NCBI GenBank assembly: GCA_947498985.1
Contig: CANMMF010000004.1
Coordinates: 62,001 to 126,000, forward strand
Reading direction: 5' to 3'
DNA: 64,000 nt
DNA from: an uncultured Paracoccaceae bacterium
GTDB taxonomy: Bacteria; Pseudomonadota; Alphaproteobacteria; Rhodobacterales; Rhodobacteraceae
Made by a program: the position numbers and the translations under genes
Notes under the pieces: model-generated
Told to the model about the DNA's origin: nothing
Databases searched by the model: none
Seen by the model: the letters and a program-made list of their open reading frames with translations, nothing else
Part shown: positions 8,217 to 17,936 of the stretch, one piece after another
How positions within the stretch are numbered: position 1 is the stretch's first letter
How the letters are laid out: every line of letters begins with the position of its first letter

Positions 8217-9149
8217 ATGACAAGCCCGACCGATCCGTTCCCGCCCGACCTGTCGCGCCTGTCGCGCGCGGACTGGCTGGGCGCATTGCGCAGGATCGGG
8301 CAGGAGCGCGGTTTTGCCGAACCGCTGGGCAAGATGCATGCGGGCATCTTTGTCGAGGAGGGCGACACGCTGCTGGTCGGATTCGAAGCGATGTCCGGGG
8401 TCGAGGCGCTGTCGCCGACACGCACGCCGCTGGGTTTCGACATGGTCAAGCGGCATGGCTGGTCGTCGCTGAGCCTGCTGAGCCATGGCGATACCTGGTT
8501 CCGCGACCCGCGGGTCTACGGGTTTTTCGACAACCTCGCCGATGACGGGTTTTTCGATGATTTCGAGACCGTGATCTTTTACGGCGCGGGCCCGTGTGGC
8601 TACGCGGCGGGCGCGTTTTCGGTGGCCGCCCCCGGCGCGCGGGTGCTGATGCTGCAACCTCAGGCCACGCTCGATCCGCGGGTGACCGAGTGGGACGACC
8701 GCTTCACCGAGCAGCGGCGCCGCGACTTCACCTCGCGCTACGGGTTTGCGCCCGACATGCTCGATGCCGCGCAGCTGGCGCATGTGCTTTATGACCCGCG
8801 CGAGCCTCTCGACGCGATGCATTCGGCCCTGTTCGAGCGGCGCAATGTGCGGCGCTTTCGCATGCCCTTCATGGGCAGCGCGTTGCAAAGCGATCTGCTG
8901 ACCCTCGATCTGTTGCCGGACCTTCTGACTGCGGTGGCCGAAGACATGCTCGATACCGAACGGTTTGCCGCGATGTGGCGCGTGCGCCGCGACCATCCGC
9001 CCTATCTGCGCAAACTGCTGGCGCGGCTCGATGCGGATGGCCGGGATGCGTTGACGCGCAGGCTTTGCGAGCATGTGGTGGCGCGCATGGACGCGCCGCG
9101 CTTTCGCCGCCGCCTTGCCGCACTTGATGCCGCTGAAAACGAAGGCTGA
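8217..9149 (+). CDS. Alpha/beta-hydrolase-like protein of unknown function
   Basis: 310 aa. The central part reads VIFYGAGPCGYAAGAFS, then LMLQPQATLDPRV. This follows the pattern of Rhodobacterales alpha/beta-hydrolase-like proteins with a GxSMGGYAA elbow, but the nucleophile position holds Cys (PCGY). Orthologs are often labelled phosphoadenosine phosphosulfate reductase; I see no PAPS-reductase motif to support that name. The C-terminal 80 residues are rich in Arg and Leu. No signal peptide. It is separated by 287 bp from the glycan cluster and converges with a small membrane-protein gene, meeting it end to end. Function not assigned. Confidence 0.7.
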   Translation: MTSPTDPFPPDLSRLSRADWLGALRRIGQERGFAEPLGKMHAGIFVEEGDTLLVGFEAMSGVEALSPTRTPLGFDMVKRHGWSSLSLLSHGDTWFRDPRVYGFFDNLADDGFFDDFETVIFYGAGPCGYAAGAFSVAAPGARVLMLQPQATLDPRVTEWDDRFTEQRRRDFTSRYGFAPDMLDAAQLAHVLYDPREPLDAMHSALFERRNVRRFRMPFMGSALQSDLLTLDLLPDLLTAVAEDMLDTERFAAMWRVRRDHPPYLRKLLARLDADGRDALTRRLCEHVVARMDAPRFRRRLAALDAAENEG

Positions 9150-9425
9150 TCAGCCGTCGCGCCCGACAAGCCGGGCGCGGATCTGTTCCTGAAAATACCC
9201 CAGCGCCGCGCCCAAGAGCAGCACGAATGCACTCGCCTCGACATCGAGCAGCCACAGCAGCAGCGCACCCAGCAACATCACCGCAAAGAGCGACAGGGCC
9301 GCCCGGTCGGCGGCGCGGCCAAGAAACGCCTCGCCCAGCACACCTGCCAGCGCGTCGGTGATCTTTGGCTCCCAGACCCGCGCGCCCCAGCCCGCCAGCG
9401 CCCCCACGATCAAGCTCAGCAGCAT
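9150..9425 (-). CDS. Small membrane protein, unknown function
   Basis: 91 aa. Hydrophobic stretches [17 protein letters not shown] at the start and [16 protein letters not shown] then [12 protein letters not shown] near the end predict two or three membrane spans. The ATG at 9425 has a strong GGAGG 5 bp upstream, and the longer frame above it is unlikely to be coding. Its stop abuts the stop of the convergent gene at 8217-9149. It diverges from pyrC. I recognise no family. Confidence 0.6.
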   Translation of the reverse strand: MLLSLIVGALAGWGARVWEPKITDALAGVLGEAFLGRAADRAALSLFAVMLLGALLLWLLDVEASAFVLLLGAALGYFQEQIRARLVGRDG

Positions 9426-9567
9426 GCCTGCCTCCGTCCGTTTGGTTCCGGCGCAGTTTACCGGCACCCGCGCGGCGCGACAATGGAGCGGTGCCGCTTC
9501 GGCGCGTGCGCCCTCCGGCGCGACAAGGCTCTGGCCCGTGCCGCGCGGCCATGCTAACCGCTCGGAC

Positions 9568-10602
9568 ATGGACCGTATCACGATTTGCCGCCCCGATGAC
9601 TGGCATCTGCACCTGCGCGACGGCGCGATGCTTGAGGCCGTTGCCCCAGAATCCGCGCGCCATTTCGGACGTGCGATCATCATGCCGAACCTGGTGCCGC
9701 CGGTGGTGACCGGAATGCAGGCGGTGGCCTATCGCGACCGTATTCTGGCCGCGCTGCCCGACGGGTCGCGTTTTGAGCCGTTGATGACGCTCTATCTGAC
9801 CGAAGACACCGATCCCGCCGACGTTACCCGCGCGCATGCGGACGGGTCGATCGCGGCGGTCAAGCTCTATCCGGCCGGGGCCACGACCAACTCCGCCTCC
9901 GGCGTGCGCGATTTCGACAGGGTGCGCCCGGTGCTGGAGGCGATGGCCGAGGCCGGCGTGCCGCTCTGCGTACACGGAGAGGTGGTGGACGCCGATATCG
10001 ACATCTTCGACCGCGAGGCGGTGTTCATCGACCGCGTGCTCGACCCGCTGCGCCGCGCGACGCCCGGCCTGCGGGTTGTGATGGAGCATATCACGACCCG
10101 GCAAGGGGTCGATTATGCGCGCGATGGCGGCCCCGATCTGGGCGCCACGATCACCACGCATCACCTGGTGATCAACCGCAACGCGATCCTTGCGGGTGGC
10201 ATCAAGCCGCATTACTACTGCCTGCCCGTGGCCAAACGCGAGGAGCACCGGCTGGCCCTGCGCGCCGCTGCCACCTCGGGCGCGGCAAGCTTTTTTCTGG
10301 GCACCGACAGCGCGCCGCATACCGACCCGCTCAAGGAACAGGCCTGCGGTTGCGCGGGCTGTTTCACGGCGACCAACACACTCTCGATCCTTGCGGAGGT
10401 GTTCGAGCAGGAGGCCGCGCTCGACCGGCTGGAGGCGTTTGCCTCGCGCAATGGCCCCGCGTTTTACCGCCTGCCCGTCAATGACGACACGGTGACGCTG
10501 GAAAAAGGCGCGCCGGTCGCTTACCCCGCGAAGATCGAGACCGGCGAGGGGCCGGTGACCGTGTTCGATCCGATGATGCCGCTGCACTGGCGGGTCGGCT
10601 AG
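9568..10602 (+). CDS. pyrC: Dihydroorotase, class II
   Basis: 344 aa, the length of E. coli PyrC. It catalyses reversible cyclisation of N-carbamoyl-L-aspartate to dihydroorotate, the third step of de novo pyrimidine synthesis. Metal ligands are in place: HLHLRDG (His13, His15), the carboxylated lysine in AVKLYPAG (Lys99), His136 in VHGEVV, His174 in MEHIT, and Asp247 in FLGTDSAPH. Each sits three residues before its E. coli counterpart. The ATG at 9568 is chosen because it places HLHLRD correctly; no strong ribosome-binding site is visible. pyrE follows after 65 bp, which contain repeat copy C, so the two probably share a transcript. Confidence 0.95.
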   Translation: MDRITICRPDDWHLHLRDGAMLEAVAPESARHFGRAIIMPNLVPPVVTGMQAVAYRDRILAALPDGSRFEPLMTLYLTEDTDPADVTRAHADGSIAAVKLYPAGATTNSASGVRDFDRVRPVLEAMAEAGVPLCVHGEVVDADIDIFDREAVFIDRVLDPLRRATPGLRVVMEHITTRQGVDYARDGGPDLGATITTHHLVINRNAILAGGIKPHYYCLPVAKREEHRLALRAAATSGAASFFLGTDSAPHTDPLKEQACGCAGCFTATNTLSILAEVFEQEAALDRLEAFASRNGPAFYRLPVNDDTVTLEKGAPVAYPAKIETGEGPVTVFDPMMPLHWRVG

Positions 10603-10604
10603 GA

Positions 10605-10655
10605 CCGGGGGCCAGCCCCCGGACCCCCGGCGGTATATTTAAAGAGAAGAAAACA
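10605..10655 (+). repeat. Dispersed intergenic palindromic element, copy C
   Basis: Stem CCGGGGGC (10605-10612) and GCCCCCGG (10615-10622), then ACCCCCGG, GTATATTT and GAGAAGAAAAC. It has the module order of copy A and fills the pyrC-pyrE gap in the direction of transcription. Confidence 0.7.
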
Positions 10656-10667
10656 AGGACCGCGCGC

Positions 10668-11345
10668 ATGATCCCCACGAGTTTCCCAAGCCCCGAGGAC
10701 ATGGCCCGCCTGACGGCCCGCATGTTGTGGGAGATCGAGGCGGTGAATTTCATGCAGGATGCGCCGTTCACGCTTGCCTCGGGCGCGCTGAGCCCGGTCT
10801 ATATCGATTGCCGCAAGCTGATCTCCTACCCGCGGATCCGGTCGACGCTGATGGATTTTCTTACCGTGACGGTGATGCGCAACGCCGGGTTCGAGGCGTT
10901 CGACAACATTGCGGGCGGCGAGACCGCGGGCATCCCCTTTGGCGCGCTGGTGGCCGAGCGCATGGGCCTGCCGATGACCTATGTGCGCAAGAAACCGAAA
11001 GGGTACGGGCGCAATGCGCGCATCGAAGGGGTCATGACCGAAGGCCAGCGCGTGTTGCTGGTGGAGGATCTGACCACCGATGGCGGCTCCAAGCTGAGCT
11101 TTGTGGATGCGATCCGCGACACCGGTGCAACCTGCGCGCATACGGCGGTGATTTTCTACTACGGGATCTTTCCCGAAACGATCCGGACGCTGGGTGATCA
11201 CGGTGTCGAACTGCACCATCTCTGTACCTGGTGGGACGTGCTGGCAGCGGCGCCGGAACGGCATGCGGATGTGCTGGACGAGGTCGAATCGTTCCTGCGC
11301 GATCCGCAGGATTGGCGGGCGCGGCAAGGGTCTTCCGGCACGTAA
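10668..11345 (+). CDS. pyrE: Orotate phosphoribosyltransferase
   Basis: 225 aa. It converts orotate and PRPP to OMP. The PRPP-binding loop [13 protein letters not shown] (residues 129-141) is canonical, and [11 protein letters not shown] carries the flexible-loop lysines. [14 protein letters not shown] near residue 38 is the orotate-binding segment. AACAAGGA lies upstream of the ATG, overlapping the edge of repeat copy C. It forms a pyrimidine pair with pyrC. Length and motifs are normal. Confidence 0.95.
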   Translation: MIPTSFPSPEDMARLTARMLWEIEAVNFMQDAPFTLASGALSPVYIDCRKLISYPRIRSTLMDFLTVTVMRNAGFEAFDNIAGGETAGIPFGALVAERMGLPMTYVRKKPKGYGRNARIEGVMTEGQRVLLVEDLTTDGGSKLSFVDAIRDTGATCAHTAVIFYYGIFPETIRTLGDHGVELHHLCTWWDVLAAAPERHADVLDEVESFLRDPQDWRARQGSSGT

Positions 11346-11426
11346 CACGTCTTTGACAGATTGATGACTTGCCTGTGGTCGGCAAAACACAGTGGCGAGT
11401 CGCGCTCCTCAGGAGTGCCCCATATC

Positions 11427-11457
11427 TTGACGCGGCGGAGGTTATCGTGGCTATATG
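11427..11457 (+). promoter_or_regulatory. Candidate sigma70 promoter of dnaB
   Basis: TTGACG at 11427-11432, then CTATATG at 11451-11457 after 18 bp. It would leave a leader of about 115 nt. A second TTGACA at 11353-11358 has no good -10 partner. By-eye match. Confidence 0.4.
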
Positions 11458-11579
11458 CTGTAGTTCAGGGCGTTCACAGCTTATCCCCAGAAACATACAC
11501 GCGCGCCTCTTCGGCGCCGTGGTTGAGTGACGCTGGAGTGAGGCGCTATCCCCTGCAACCGTAGACGACAGGGACCAAA

Positions 11580-13061
11580 ATGAACGAGATTACGACCATC
11601 AACCCGACCGGCGTCGAGATCGACGCCCCGGAAACGATGCCGCATTCCATCGAGGCCGAGCAGCAGCTTCTGGGCGCGATCCTGACCAACAACGACATCT
11701 ATGACCGGGTGAGCGCGATCATCAGCGCACCGCATTTCTACGATCCCGTACATGCGCGGATCTACGAGATTGCCGCCGCGCGGATCGCCAAGAACAACCT
11801 CGCCTCGCCGGTGACGCTCAAGGCGTTCATGGAGGATGACGACGGGCTCAAGGAGCTGGGCGGCGCAAAATATCTGGTGCGTCTGGCGGGCTCTGCGGTG
11901 AGCAGCTTTGCGGTGCGCGACTATGCGCAGATGATCTATGACCTCGCGATCCGCCGCGATCTCATCCGTCTGGGACGCGATATTTCGGACCGGGCCGCCA
12001 AGGTCGATGTCGCCTCCGAGCCCAAGGAACAGATCGTCGAGGCCGAGCAGGCGCTCTACAAGCTGGCCGAGCAGGGTCAGACGGAAAGCGGGTTCCAGAG
12101 CTTTCTGAGGGCGGTCACCGATGCCGTGAACGTCGCCAACGCCGCCTATCAGCGCGAAGGCGGGCTTGCGGGCATCGCCACCGGGCTCACCGATCTCGAC
12201 AAGAAACTCGGCGGGCTGCACCCGTCGGACCTGCTGATCCTTGCGGGTCGGCCCTCCATGGGCAAGACGTCGCTGGCCACCAACATCGCCTTCAACATCG
12301 CCAAGGCCTACAAGAAAGGCCAGAAGCCCGATGGCACCGAAGGCGCGGTGGATGGCGGCGTTGTGGGCTTTTTCAGCCTCGAGATGAGCGCCGAGCAGTT
12401 GGCGGGCCGGATCCTGGCGGAGGCCTCGGAGATCTCCAGCCACAAGATCCGCCAGGGGGACATGATCGAAAGCGAGTTCCGCCGCTTTGTCGAGGCCGCC
12501 AAGGCGCTCGAGGCCTGCCCGCTCTATATCGACGACACGCCCGCCTTGCCGATCAGCCAGGTTGCGGCGCGCGCGCGTCGGCTGAAGCGGACTCACGGGC
12601 TCGATCTGATCATCGTCGATTATCTGCAGCTCTTGCGCGGCACCGCCGAGAACCGGGTGCAGGAGATCGCCGAGATCTCCATGGGGCTCAAGGCCATCGC
12701 CAAGGAGCTCAACATCCCCGTGATCGCGCTGTCTCAGCTGTCGCGGCAGGTCGAAAGCCGCGACGACAAGCGCCCGCAGCTGAGCGACCTGCGCGAATCC
12801 GGCTCGATCGAGCAGGATGCGGATGTTGTGATGTTCGTGTTCCGCGAGGAGTATTACAAGGAGCGCGAGAAGCCGGGCGAGCACGATCTGGAGAAGATGG
12901 CCGGCTGGCAGGACGAGATGGAGCGGCTGCACGGCAAGGCCGAAGTGATCATCGGCAAGCAGCGGCACGGGCCCATCGGCACGGTCGAGCTCAGCTTTGA
13001 ATCGCAGTTCACCCGCTTCGGCAATCTGGTGAAACCCTGGCAGCAGAGCCAGGAGTTCTGA
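11580..13061 (+). CDS. dnaB: Replicative DNA helicase DnaB
   Basis: 493 aa. Hexameric 5'-3' helicase of the replisome. The N-terminal domain starts at PHSIEAEQQLLGAIL (residue 21). Walker A is GRPSMGKTS (223-231). Walker B is LDLIIVDYLQLL (341-352). SQLSRQVESR and DLRESGSIEQDADVV are the conserved DnaB motifs near residues 395-425. Length is typical for alphaproteobacteria. No intein is present. It stands alone after pyrE with its own candidate promoter and is followed by a decayed VOC gene. Confidence 0.97.
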   Translation: MNEITTINPTGVEIDAPETMPHSIEAEQQLLGAILTNNDIYDRVSAIISAPHFYDPVHARIYEIAAARIAKNNLASPVTLKAFMEDDDGLKELGGAKYLVRLAGSAVSSFAVRDYAQMIYDLAIRRDLIRLGRDISDRAAKVDVASEPKEQIVEAEQALYKLAEQGQTESGFQSFLRAVTDAVNVANAAYQREGGLAGIATGLTDLDKKLGGLHPSDLLILAGRPSMGKTSLATNIAFNIAKAYKKGQKPDGTEGAVDGGVVGFFSLEMSAEQLAGRILAEASEISSHKIRQGDMIESEFRRFVEAAKALEACPLYIDDTPALPISQVAARARRLKRTHGLDLIIVDYLQLLRGTAENRVQEIAEISMGLKAIAKELNIPVIALSQLSRQVESRDDKRPQLSDLRESGSIEQDADVVMFVFREEYYKEREKPGEHDLEKMAGWQDEMERLHGKAEVIIGKQRHGPIGTVELSFESQFTRFGNLVKPWQQSQEF

Positions 13062-13074
13062 GCGCCGCGCGGCC

Positions 13075-13573
13075 GTGACGGTCACCAGCGTGAACCATGT
13101 CACGCTGGTGGTCTCGGATCTGGGGCGCAGCACGCTATTCTGCGAGATGCCAACGCGCCATGCACAAAAACCGCTTCACGTAACGCGGCCTGAAATCAAG
13201 GGTTTCAACGCGTCACGTGATGCGCGATGAATCAGGCATGTCGTCAGGCGCATCAGACGGGCGCGTCCGGGCACTTGGCGCGCGGGCGGTCTGCCCCGAG
13301 CTTGGCATGCTCTGGTTGTGTCTTGAACTTGGCACTCCGCAGCCCGCCGCCGATCACAGCCATCTGGCGCTCGGCTGCGCGGAGGCGGATCTGGTGCCGC
13401 TTGAGGCGGTGTTGCGCCGGGACGGGCGGATCCGGAAAATGAACCGCCCGGACGGCGCGTCGGTCTGTGTGACCGATCCGGACGGTCACAATCTTGAGTT
13501 GCACGCGGGTGATCTGGCGGCGCGGCTTGCGCATGACGCGGCCCATCCCGAAAAGGGCATGCGGGTCAGCTGA
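13075..13573 (+). pseudogene. Broken VOC/glyoxalase-family gene
   Basis: From the GTG at 13075 the frame reads VTSVNHVTLVVSDLGRS, the start of a vicinal-oxygen-chelate domain, and then degenerates to a stop near 13227. A second frame from about 13280 reads LGMLWLCLELG, then HSHLALGCAEADLVPLEA, then DPDGHNLELHAGDLAARL. That is the C-terminal half of a FosA- or glyoxalase-like protein, with metal-ligand-like His and Glu. About 100 bp between the halves have no similarity to the family and the frame changes, so an indel has destroyed the gene. An alternative is that the 3' half (118 aa, start 13217) is still translated, but it would lack the first beta-alpha-beta module. Confidence 0.75.
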
Positions 13574-13582
13574 GGCGCGGGC

Positions 13583-14086
13583 TCAGAGCGTAACCGTCTC
13601 GCCAAATCCGAGCTTGGCCTGCCACCCCGGCGCGCGGCCGCGCTGCGCCATGGCCGCCTTGATGCAGCCCATATGGGTCACGATCAGCGCGCCGTCTGGC
13701 GCCTCCTGCAGACCAAGGGCCACACGGGCGGCGAGCGTGGCGACGCTTTCTCCGCCATGGCCGTCAAAGCCATGGAAATCCGCAGCCCAGCCATCGATCT
13801 CCGCGCGCGGAATATCGTCCCAGGCCTGCCCTTCCCAACCGCCAAAATCCATTTCCTGCCAGTGCCTTGACGTCACAACCTCATGTTGGCCCTGCGCCGC
13901 GATATAGGCGGCGAGCCGCCGGCAGCGGGTCAAGGGTGAACTGACAATGGCGGTGAAGCGCGGCAACTGGGTCAGGACGGCTTGCGCTTCGGCCTCGAAC
14001 CGCTCGGAGAGGTCCAGATCAGTCCTGCCGTAACAGGTGCCGGGGGGCACCTGCGGGGTGGTGTGCCGCAGCAGGGTCAGAGCCAC
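13583..14086 (-). CDS. cobC: Histidine phosphatase, CobC-like alpha-ribazole phosphatase
   Basis: 167 aa from a GTG at 14086 that overlaps the end of cobS by 10 bp. The phosphohistidine motif LLRHTTP (RHG-type) is near residue 5, followed by GRTDLDLSE and SSPLTRCRRLA. LIVTHMGCIKA near residue 138 has the second catalytic His. Position after cobT and cobS suggests the phosphatase that acts on alpha-ribazole 5'-phosphate or adenosylcobalamin 5'-phosphate. A generic phosphoglycerate-mutase-like enzyme cannot be excluded by motifs alone. The start is decided by the motif: no ATG lies close upstream. Confidence 0.8.
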   Translation of the reverse strand: MALTLLRHTTPQVPPGTCYGRTDLDLSERFEAEAQAVLTQLPRFTAIVSSPLTRCRRLAAYIAAQGQHEVVTSRHWQEMDFGGWEGQAWDDIPRAEIDGWAADFHGFDGHGGESVATLAARVALGLQEAPDGALIVTHMGCIKAAMAQRGRAPGWQAKLGFGETVTL

Positions 14087-14847
14087 AGCAGCGCGCCCAG
14101 ATAGACCCCAAGCTCCCCCATCTGCTGGATCCCGCCGAGGCAATCGCCGGTATAGCCACCGAGCCGCCGCAGAAACATCAGCCGCAGCACCTGCGCCAGC
14201 GCGATGCACCCCAGGATGGCAAAGAACGCCACGCCGATGCCCGATCCGAGCAAGAGGGCAATCAGGATCAAAAGCGACGTGCTGAACGCCCAGCGATAGC
14301 CGTCCGATGTGATCGACGGCGCCGCGAATTTGGTGCCGCTGGGACGCGCATAGCGGGTGGTTGCGATGATATGCACCGTCGCCATGCGACTGAGCCCGTG
14401 CCCGGCGACCAGAAGAATCGCTGCCATGGCGGGCGGCATGGACATCAGCGCCGCAGCCTTCAGCGCCAGCACCATGCCCAGCGTGACGAAGCCGAAAACG
14501 CCGATCCGGGAATCGCGCATGATGTCGAGCGTGCGCTCCGGCGAGCCGCCGCCGCCCAGCCCGTCCGCGGTGTCCGCCAGCCCGTCTTCATGCATCGCGC
14601 CGGTGATCAGCAGCGTCGCGGCCATCGACAGCAACACCGCCACCGGCAGCGGCAGCACCAGCGACGCGAGGAAGAGCACCGCGGCCCCGATCGCGCCCAC
14701 CACGATGCCGACCGCCGGGTAATATTTGGCCGAGCGCACGGAGAGGTCGTCGGAATAGGGCAGCCCCGCAGGGACCGGCAGGCGCGTCATGAACTGGAGC
14801 GCCAGCAGGAAAAGCTGTGCTTCCAGTTTCAGGTCTTCGCGTATCAT
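14077..14847 (-). CDS. cobS: Adenosylcobinamide-GDP ribazoletransferase (cobalamin synthase)
   Basis: 256 aa. Integral membrane enzyme that joins adenosylcobinamide-GDP with alpha-ribazole in the last steps of cobalamin assembly. FMTRLPVP near residue 19 and HEDGLADTADGLGGG near residue 86 are family signatures, with six or seven hydrophobic segments across the protein. It follows cobT after 34 bp and overlaps the cobC-like gene. The three genes form the nucleotide-loop assembly operon. Confidence 0.95.
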   Translation of the reverse strand: MIREDLKLEAQLFLLALQFMTRLPVPAGLPYSDDLSVRSAKYYPAVGIVVGAIGAAVLFLASLVLPLPVAVLLSMAATLLITGAMHEDGLADTADGLGGGGSPERTLDIMRDSRIGVFGFVTLGMVLALKAAALMSMPPAMAAILLVAGHGLSRMATVHIIATTRYARPSGTKFAAPSITSDGYRWAFSTSLLILIALLLGSGIGVAFFAILGCIALAQVLRLMFLRRLGGYTGDCLGGIQQMGELGVYLGALLWL

Positions 14848-14881
14848 CGCCCTGCCCTCAGATCCGCATCCTCAGGCGCCC

Positions 14882-15883
14882 TCACGCCCTGTCCGACACG
14901 CCCGCCTCTTCGAAGGACGCCATTTCGTTGAGCATCGCCACCGCCGCGCGCACCAGCGGCCAGGCCAGCGCCGCGCCGGTGCCTTCGCCGAGCCGCAGAT
15001 CGAGCTCCAGCAGCGGCTCCGCGGCCATCGCGTCGAGGATCAGCCGGTGCCCGGGCTCTGCCGAGAGCGTGGCAAAGATCATCGCATCGCGGGTCGCGGG
15101 CGCGAGCCCCGCCGCGATCATCGCGGCCACCGAGGCGATATAGCCATCGACCAGCACCACGCGCCCGGCCTCTGCCGCGCCGATCATCGCGCCCGCCATC
15201 ATCACGATCTCGAAGCCGCCGAACTCGGCCAGGATCTCCGGAATGCTGCCGATCTCGCCCACCCGCGCGTTGGAGCGCCGGAGGATCTCGGCCTTGCGCA
15301 AAAGCCCCTCGTCATCGAGCCCGGTGCCGCGTCCGATGAGATCGTCGAGCGCCGCCCCGCTCAGCCGGTGCGCCAGCACCGCCGCCGCGGAAGTGTTGCC
15401 GATGCCCATCTCGCCGAACGCGCAGGCCTGCGCGTCGCCCTCTGCACCCATCGCGCGCCCTTTCTGCAAGGCCGTGTCGACCTGTTCGTGTGTCATCGCT
15501 GGCCCGGTCAGGAAAGAGCCTGTGCCGTCGCCCAACGCGGCCTCCACAACACCGTCCAGGTCGAACGGGCCGCCGCGCACCCCGGCATTGACCACGCTCA
15601 GATCGAGCCCGCCGGCGCGCGCGAAAACATTGGCCGCCGCGCCGCCGCTGGCGAAGTTGAGCACCATCTGGCGGGTGACCTCGGCGGGAAAGGCCGAAAC
15701 GCCCTCATCCGCGATGCCGTGATCGGCGGCGAAGATCACCAGCCTGCAGCGCGTCATCTCGGGATCGAGGCGCTTTTGCAGCCGCGCCACCTTGGCTGCG
15801 ATGGTTTCGATCCGCCCGAGCGCGCCCAGCGGTTTGGTCTTGGTGTCGATCTTGTGGGCCAGATCGGATTCGAAATCGGTCAC
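14882..15883 (-). CDS. cobT: Nicotinate-nucleotide--dimethylbenzimidazole phosphoribosyltransferase
   Basis: 333 aa. It makes alpha-ribazole 5'-phosphate from dimethylbenzimidazole and nicotinate mononucleotide. [16 protein letters not shown] near residue 51, [11 protein letters not shown] near residue 160, and [13 protein letters not shown] near residue 300 (catalytic Glu region) identify it. The GTG at 15883 is chosen because AAGGAGG lies 7 bp upstream; the ATG inside that region is in another frame. It heads the cobT-cobS-cobC operon and diverges from alr. No cobalamin riboswitch fits in the 124-bp gap. Confidence 0.95.
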   Translation of the reverse strand: MTDFESDLAHKIDTKTKPLGALGRIETIAAKVARLQKRLDPEMTRCRLVIFAADHGIADEGVSAFPAEVTRQMVLNFASGGAAANVFARAGGLDLSVVNAGVRGGPFDLDGVVEAALGDGTGSFLTGPAMTHEQVDTALQKGRAMGAEGDAQACAFGEMGIGNTSAAAVLAHRLSGAALDDLIGRGTGLDDEGLLRKAEILRRSNARVGEIGSIPEILAEFGGFEIVMMAGAMIGAAEAGRVVLVDGYIASVAAMIAAGLAPATRDAMIFATLSAEPGHRLILDAMAAEPLLELDLRLGEGTGAALAWPLVRAAVAMLNEMASFEEAGVSDRA

Positions 15884-16007
15884 GCGCCATCCTCCTTGCA
15901 ACGGCCAAGCTCTAGCCGCCCCGCTGCCGGTGGACAAGCGCCGAGCGACGCCGCGGTGCCACGATTTCCCCTTGACCCCCGCGCCCATCCTGACAAACAC
16001 AAGCGCC

Positions 16008-17042
16008 ATGGCACAGGCACGACTTTCCATCGACTTATCCGCGCTTTGCGCCAACTGGCACGCGCTGCGCGACATGGGCCGGGCAGAGGCCGGTGCGGTG
16101 GTCAAGGCCGACGCCTACGGTCTGGGCGCGCCCCGCGTGTCCCAGGCGCTGGCCGAGGCGGGCGCGCGGCGGTTTTTCGTGGCCATCGCCGAGGAAGGCG
16201 CGGAGCTGCGGCGCGTGCTGGGCCCGGGCCCGGAGATCTCGGTCTTTTCGGGCCATATGGAAGGGGACGCCGCGCTGATCCGCGCGGCGGAACTCACGCC
16301 GATGATCAACTCCATCGACCAGATGCTGCGCCATGTGGAGGCGCTGCCCGGCCATCCGTTCGGCATCCAGCTCGATACCGGGATGAACCGGCTCGGGATG
16401 GAGGCGGCGGAGTGGCGCGCGCTGCGCGAGATCGCCCTGGCGCAGGGCCCGTCGCTGGTGATGAGCCATCTGGCCTGCGCCGATGAGCCGGACCACGCGA
16501 TGAACGCGCACCAGCTGCGCGTTTTCGAAGAGATGACCAGCGGGATCGAGGCGCCCCGCTCGCTTGCGGCCACCGGCGGAACGCTGCTCGGTGCGGCCTA
16601 TCATTTCGATGTCACCCGCCCCGGCATCGGCCTTTACGGCGGGCTGCCCTATGTGGATGCGCGCCCGGTGGCCAGCCTGCTCTTGCCGGTCATCCAGGTG
16701 CGCGACGTCGCCCCGGGCGAATCCGTGGGCTACGGCAATGCCTGGGTGGCGCGCACGCCGTCGCGGGTCGCCACGCTCAATGCCGGTTACGCCGACGGCA
16801 TCCACCGGATCATGGGGCCCAGGGCGGCGCTCTGGGCGGGTGAGACGCGCTGCCGCGTGCTCGGGCGCATTTCGATGGACAGTCTGGCGGTGGATGTGAC
16901 GGCTCTGGATCACGATCCCGAAGTGATGGAGCTTCTGGGCCGCCACCAGTCGGTCGACACATTGGCCGGCTGGGCGGGCAGCATCGGCTACGAGATCCTG
17001 ACCTCGCTCGGCGCGCGTTACGCGCGCGTCTACACCCGATGA
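16008..17042 (+). CDS. alr: Alanine racemase
   Basis: 344 aa. PLP-dependent racemase that supplies D-alanine for peptidoglycan. The PLP lysine is Lys33 in [10 protein letters not shown] and the catalytic tyrosine is Tyr261 in [18 protein letters not shown] and RPGIGLYG are further family motifs. The ATG at 16008 places Lys33 as in other family members. Its stop overlaps the start of the MlaE-like gene (ATGA), so the two are coupled. Slightly short for the family (about 355-370 aa) but complete. Confidence 0.95.
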   Translation: MAQARLSIDLSALCANWHALRDMGRAEAGAVVKADAYGLGAPRVSQALAEAGARRFFVAIAEEGAELRRVLGPGPEISVFSGHMEGDAALIRAAELTPMINSIDQMLRHVEALPGHPFGIQLDTGMNRLGMEAAEWRALREIALAQGPSLVMSHLACADEPDHAMNAHQLRVFEEMTSGIEAPRSLAATGGTLLGAAYHFDVTRPGIGLYGGLPYVDARPVASLLLPVIQVRDVAPGESVGYGNAWVARTPSRVATLNAGYADGIHRIMGPRAALWAGETRCRVLGRISMDSLAVDVTALDHDPEVMELLGRHQSVDTLAGWAGSIGYEILTSLGARYARVYTR

Positions 17043-17830
17043 CCAGCCTCGCCCCCGGCCGCGCGCTCGGCACGCTGGGGCGCGGCGTCATGCGCGGCCT
17101 CTCGGCTGTTGGGCGCGCGACGCTTTTTGCGATCTCGGCGCTCAGCCACATGCTGCGTCCGCCATTCTACGGACGGGAGTTTGCGGTGGCGCTGCTCAAT
17201 ATCGGCTGGCTCTCGCTGCCGGTGGTGGGCCTCACGGCGATCTTCACCGGAGGCGCGCTGGCGCTGCAGATCTACGCGGGTGGCGCGCGGTTCAACGCCG
17301 AGGCCGTGGTGCCGCAGATCGTGGCCATCGGCATGGTGCGCGAGCTGGGCCCCGTGCTGGTCGGGCTGATGATCGCGGCGCGCGTGACCTCGAGCATCGC
17401 CGCCGAGATCGCCACCATGAAAGTGACCGAGCAGATCGACGCGCTGGTCACGCTCTCGACCAACCCGATGAAATACCTCGTGGCCCCGCGCGTGCTGGCG
17501 GCGCTGATCGTGGTGCCGGTGCTGGTCGGCGTCGGCGACGTGATCGGCATCTTCGGCGGCTACGCGGTGGCCACAGGGTCGCTGGGGTTCAACGCTGCCG
17601 CCTATCTCAAGAACACGGTGGAGTTTCTCGAGCCGCTCGACATCGTCTCCTCGCTGGTCAAGGGCTGCGTCTTTGGCGGGGTGGCGGCCACGATGGGGTG
17701 CTATTTCGGCATGCATTCGGGCCGCGGCGCGCAGGGGGTGGGCCGCGCCACCAAAGGCTCGGTCGAGGCCGCCGCGGTGCTGATCCTCGCCGCCAACTTC
17801 CTGCTCACCGGGATGTTCTTTTCGCTATGA
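17039..17830 (+). CDS. MlaE-family ABC transporter permease
   Basis: 263 aa. Homologous to MlaE, the membrane subunit of the phospholipid/retrograde lipid transporter. Motifs include [12 protein letters not shown] near residue 45, [25 protein letters not shown] near 92-116 (the EQ-like loop), and [12 protein letters not shown]. About five membrane segments. The gene overlaps alr by 4 bp. The ATP-binding subunit follows after about 106 bp, but no MlaD substrate-binding gene is visible next to them. Confidence 0.9.
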   Translation: MTSLAPGRALGTLGRGVMRGLSAVGRATLFAISALSHMLRPPFYGREFAVALLNIGWLSLPVVGLTAIFTGGALALQIYAGGARFNAEAVVPQIVAIGMVRELGPVLVGLMIAARVTSSIAAEIATMKVTEQIDALVTLSTNPMKYLVAPRVLAALIVVPVLVGVGDVIGIFGGYAVATGSLGFNAAAYLKNTVEFLEPLDIVSSLVKGCVFGGVAATMGCYFGMHSGRGAQGVGRATKGSVEAAAVLILAANFLLTGMFFSL

Positions 17831-17846
17831 TTACTTGCGCGCCATT

Positions 17847-17897
17847 CCCCCCGAAGCGCCGGCCTGCCCGCTTCTTCTCTTCAGAAATACGCCCCGC
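17847..17897 (-). repeat. Degenerate copy of the intergenic palindromic element (copy D)
   Basis: Read on the minus strand it ends GGGGCGTATTTCTGAAGAGAAGAAG, recognisable here only in its tail (GTATTTCTGAAGAGAAGAAG). It lies between the two ABC transporter genes, opposite to their direction. The hairpin part is weak. Confidence 0.4.
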
Positions 17898-17936
17898 ACC
17901 ATCGGCGCCACGCGCCACATGCAAAAGCCTGGCGCC

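Noticed and set aside
8217-9149. Phosphoadenosine phosphosulfate reductase
   Set aside because: The catalytic ECGLH-type C-terminal motif and the PP-loop are absent.
15884-16007. Cobalamin riboswitch before the cobT-cobS-cobC operon
   Set aside because: The gap is only 124 bp and shared with the divergent alr gene. I see no B12-box-like sequence on the minus strand.
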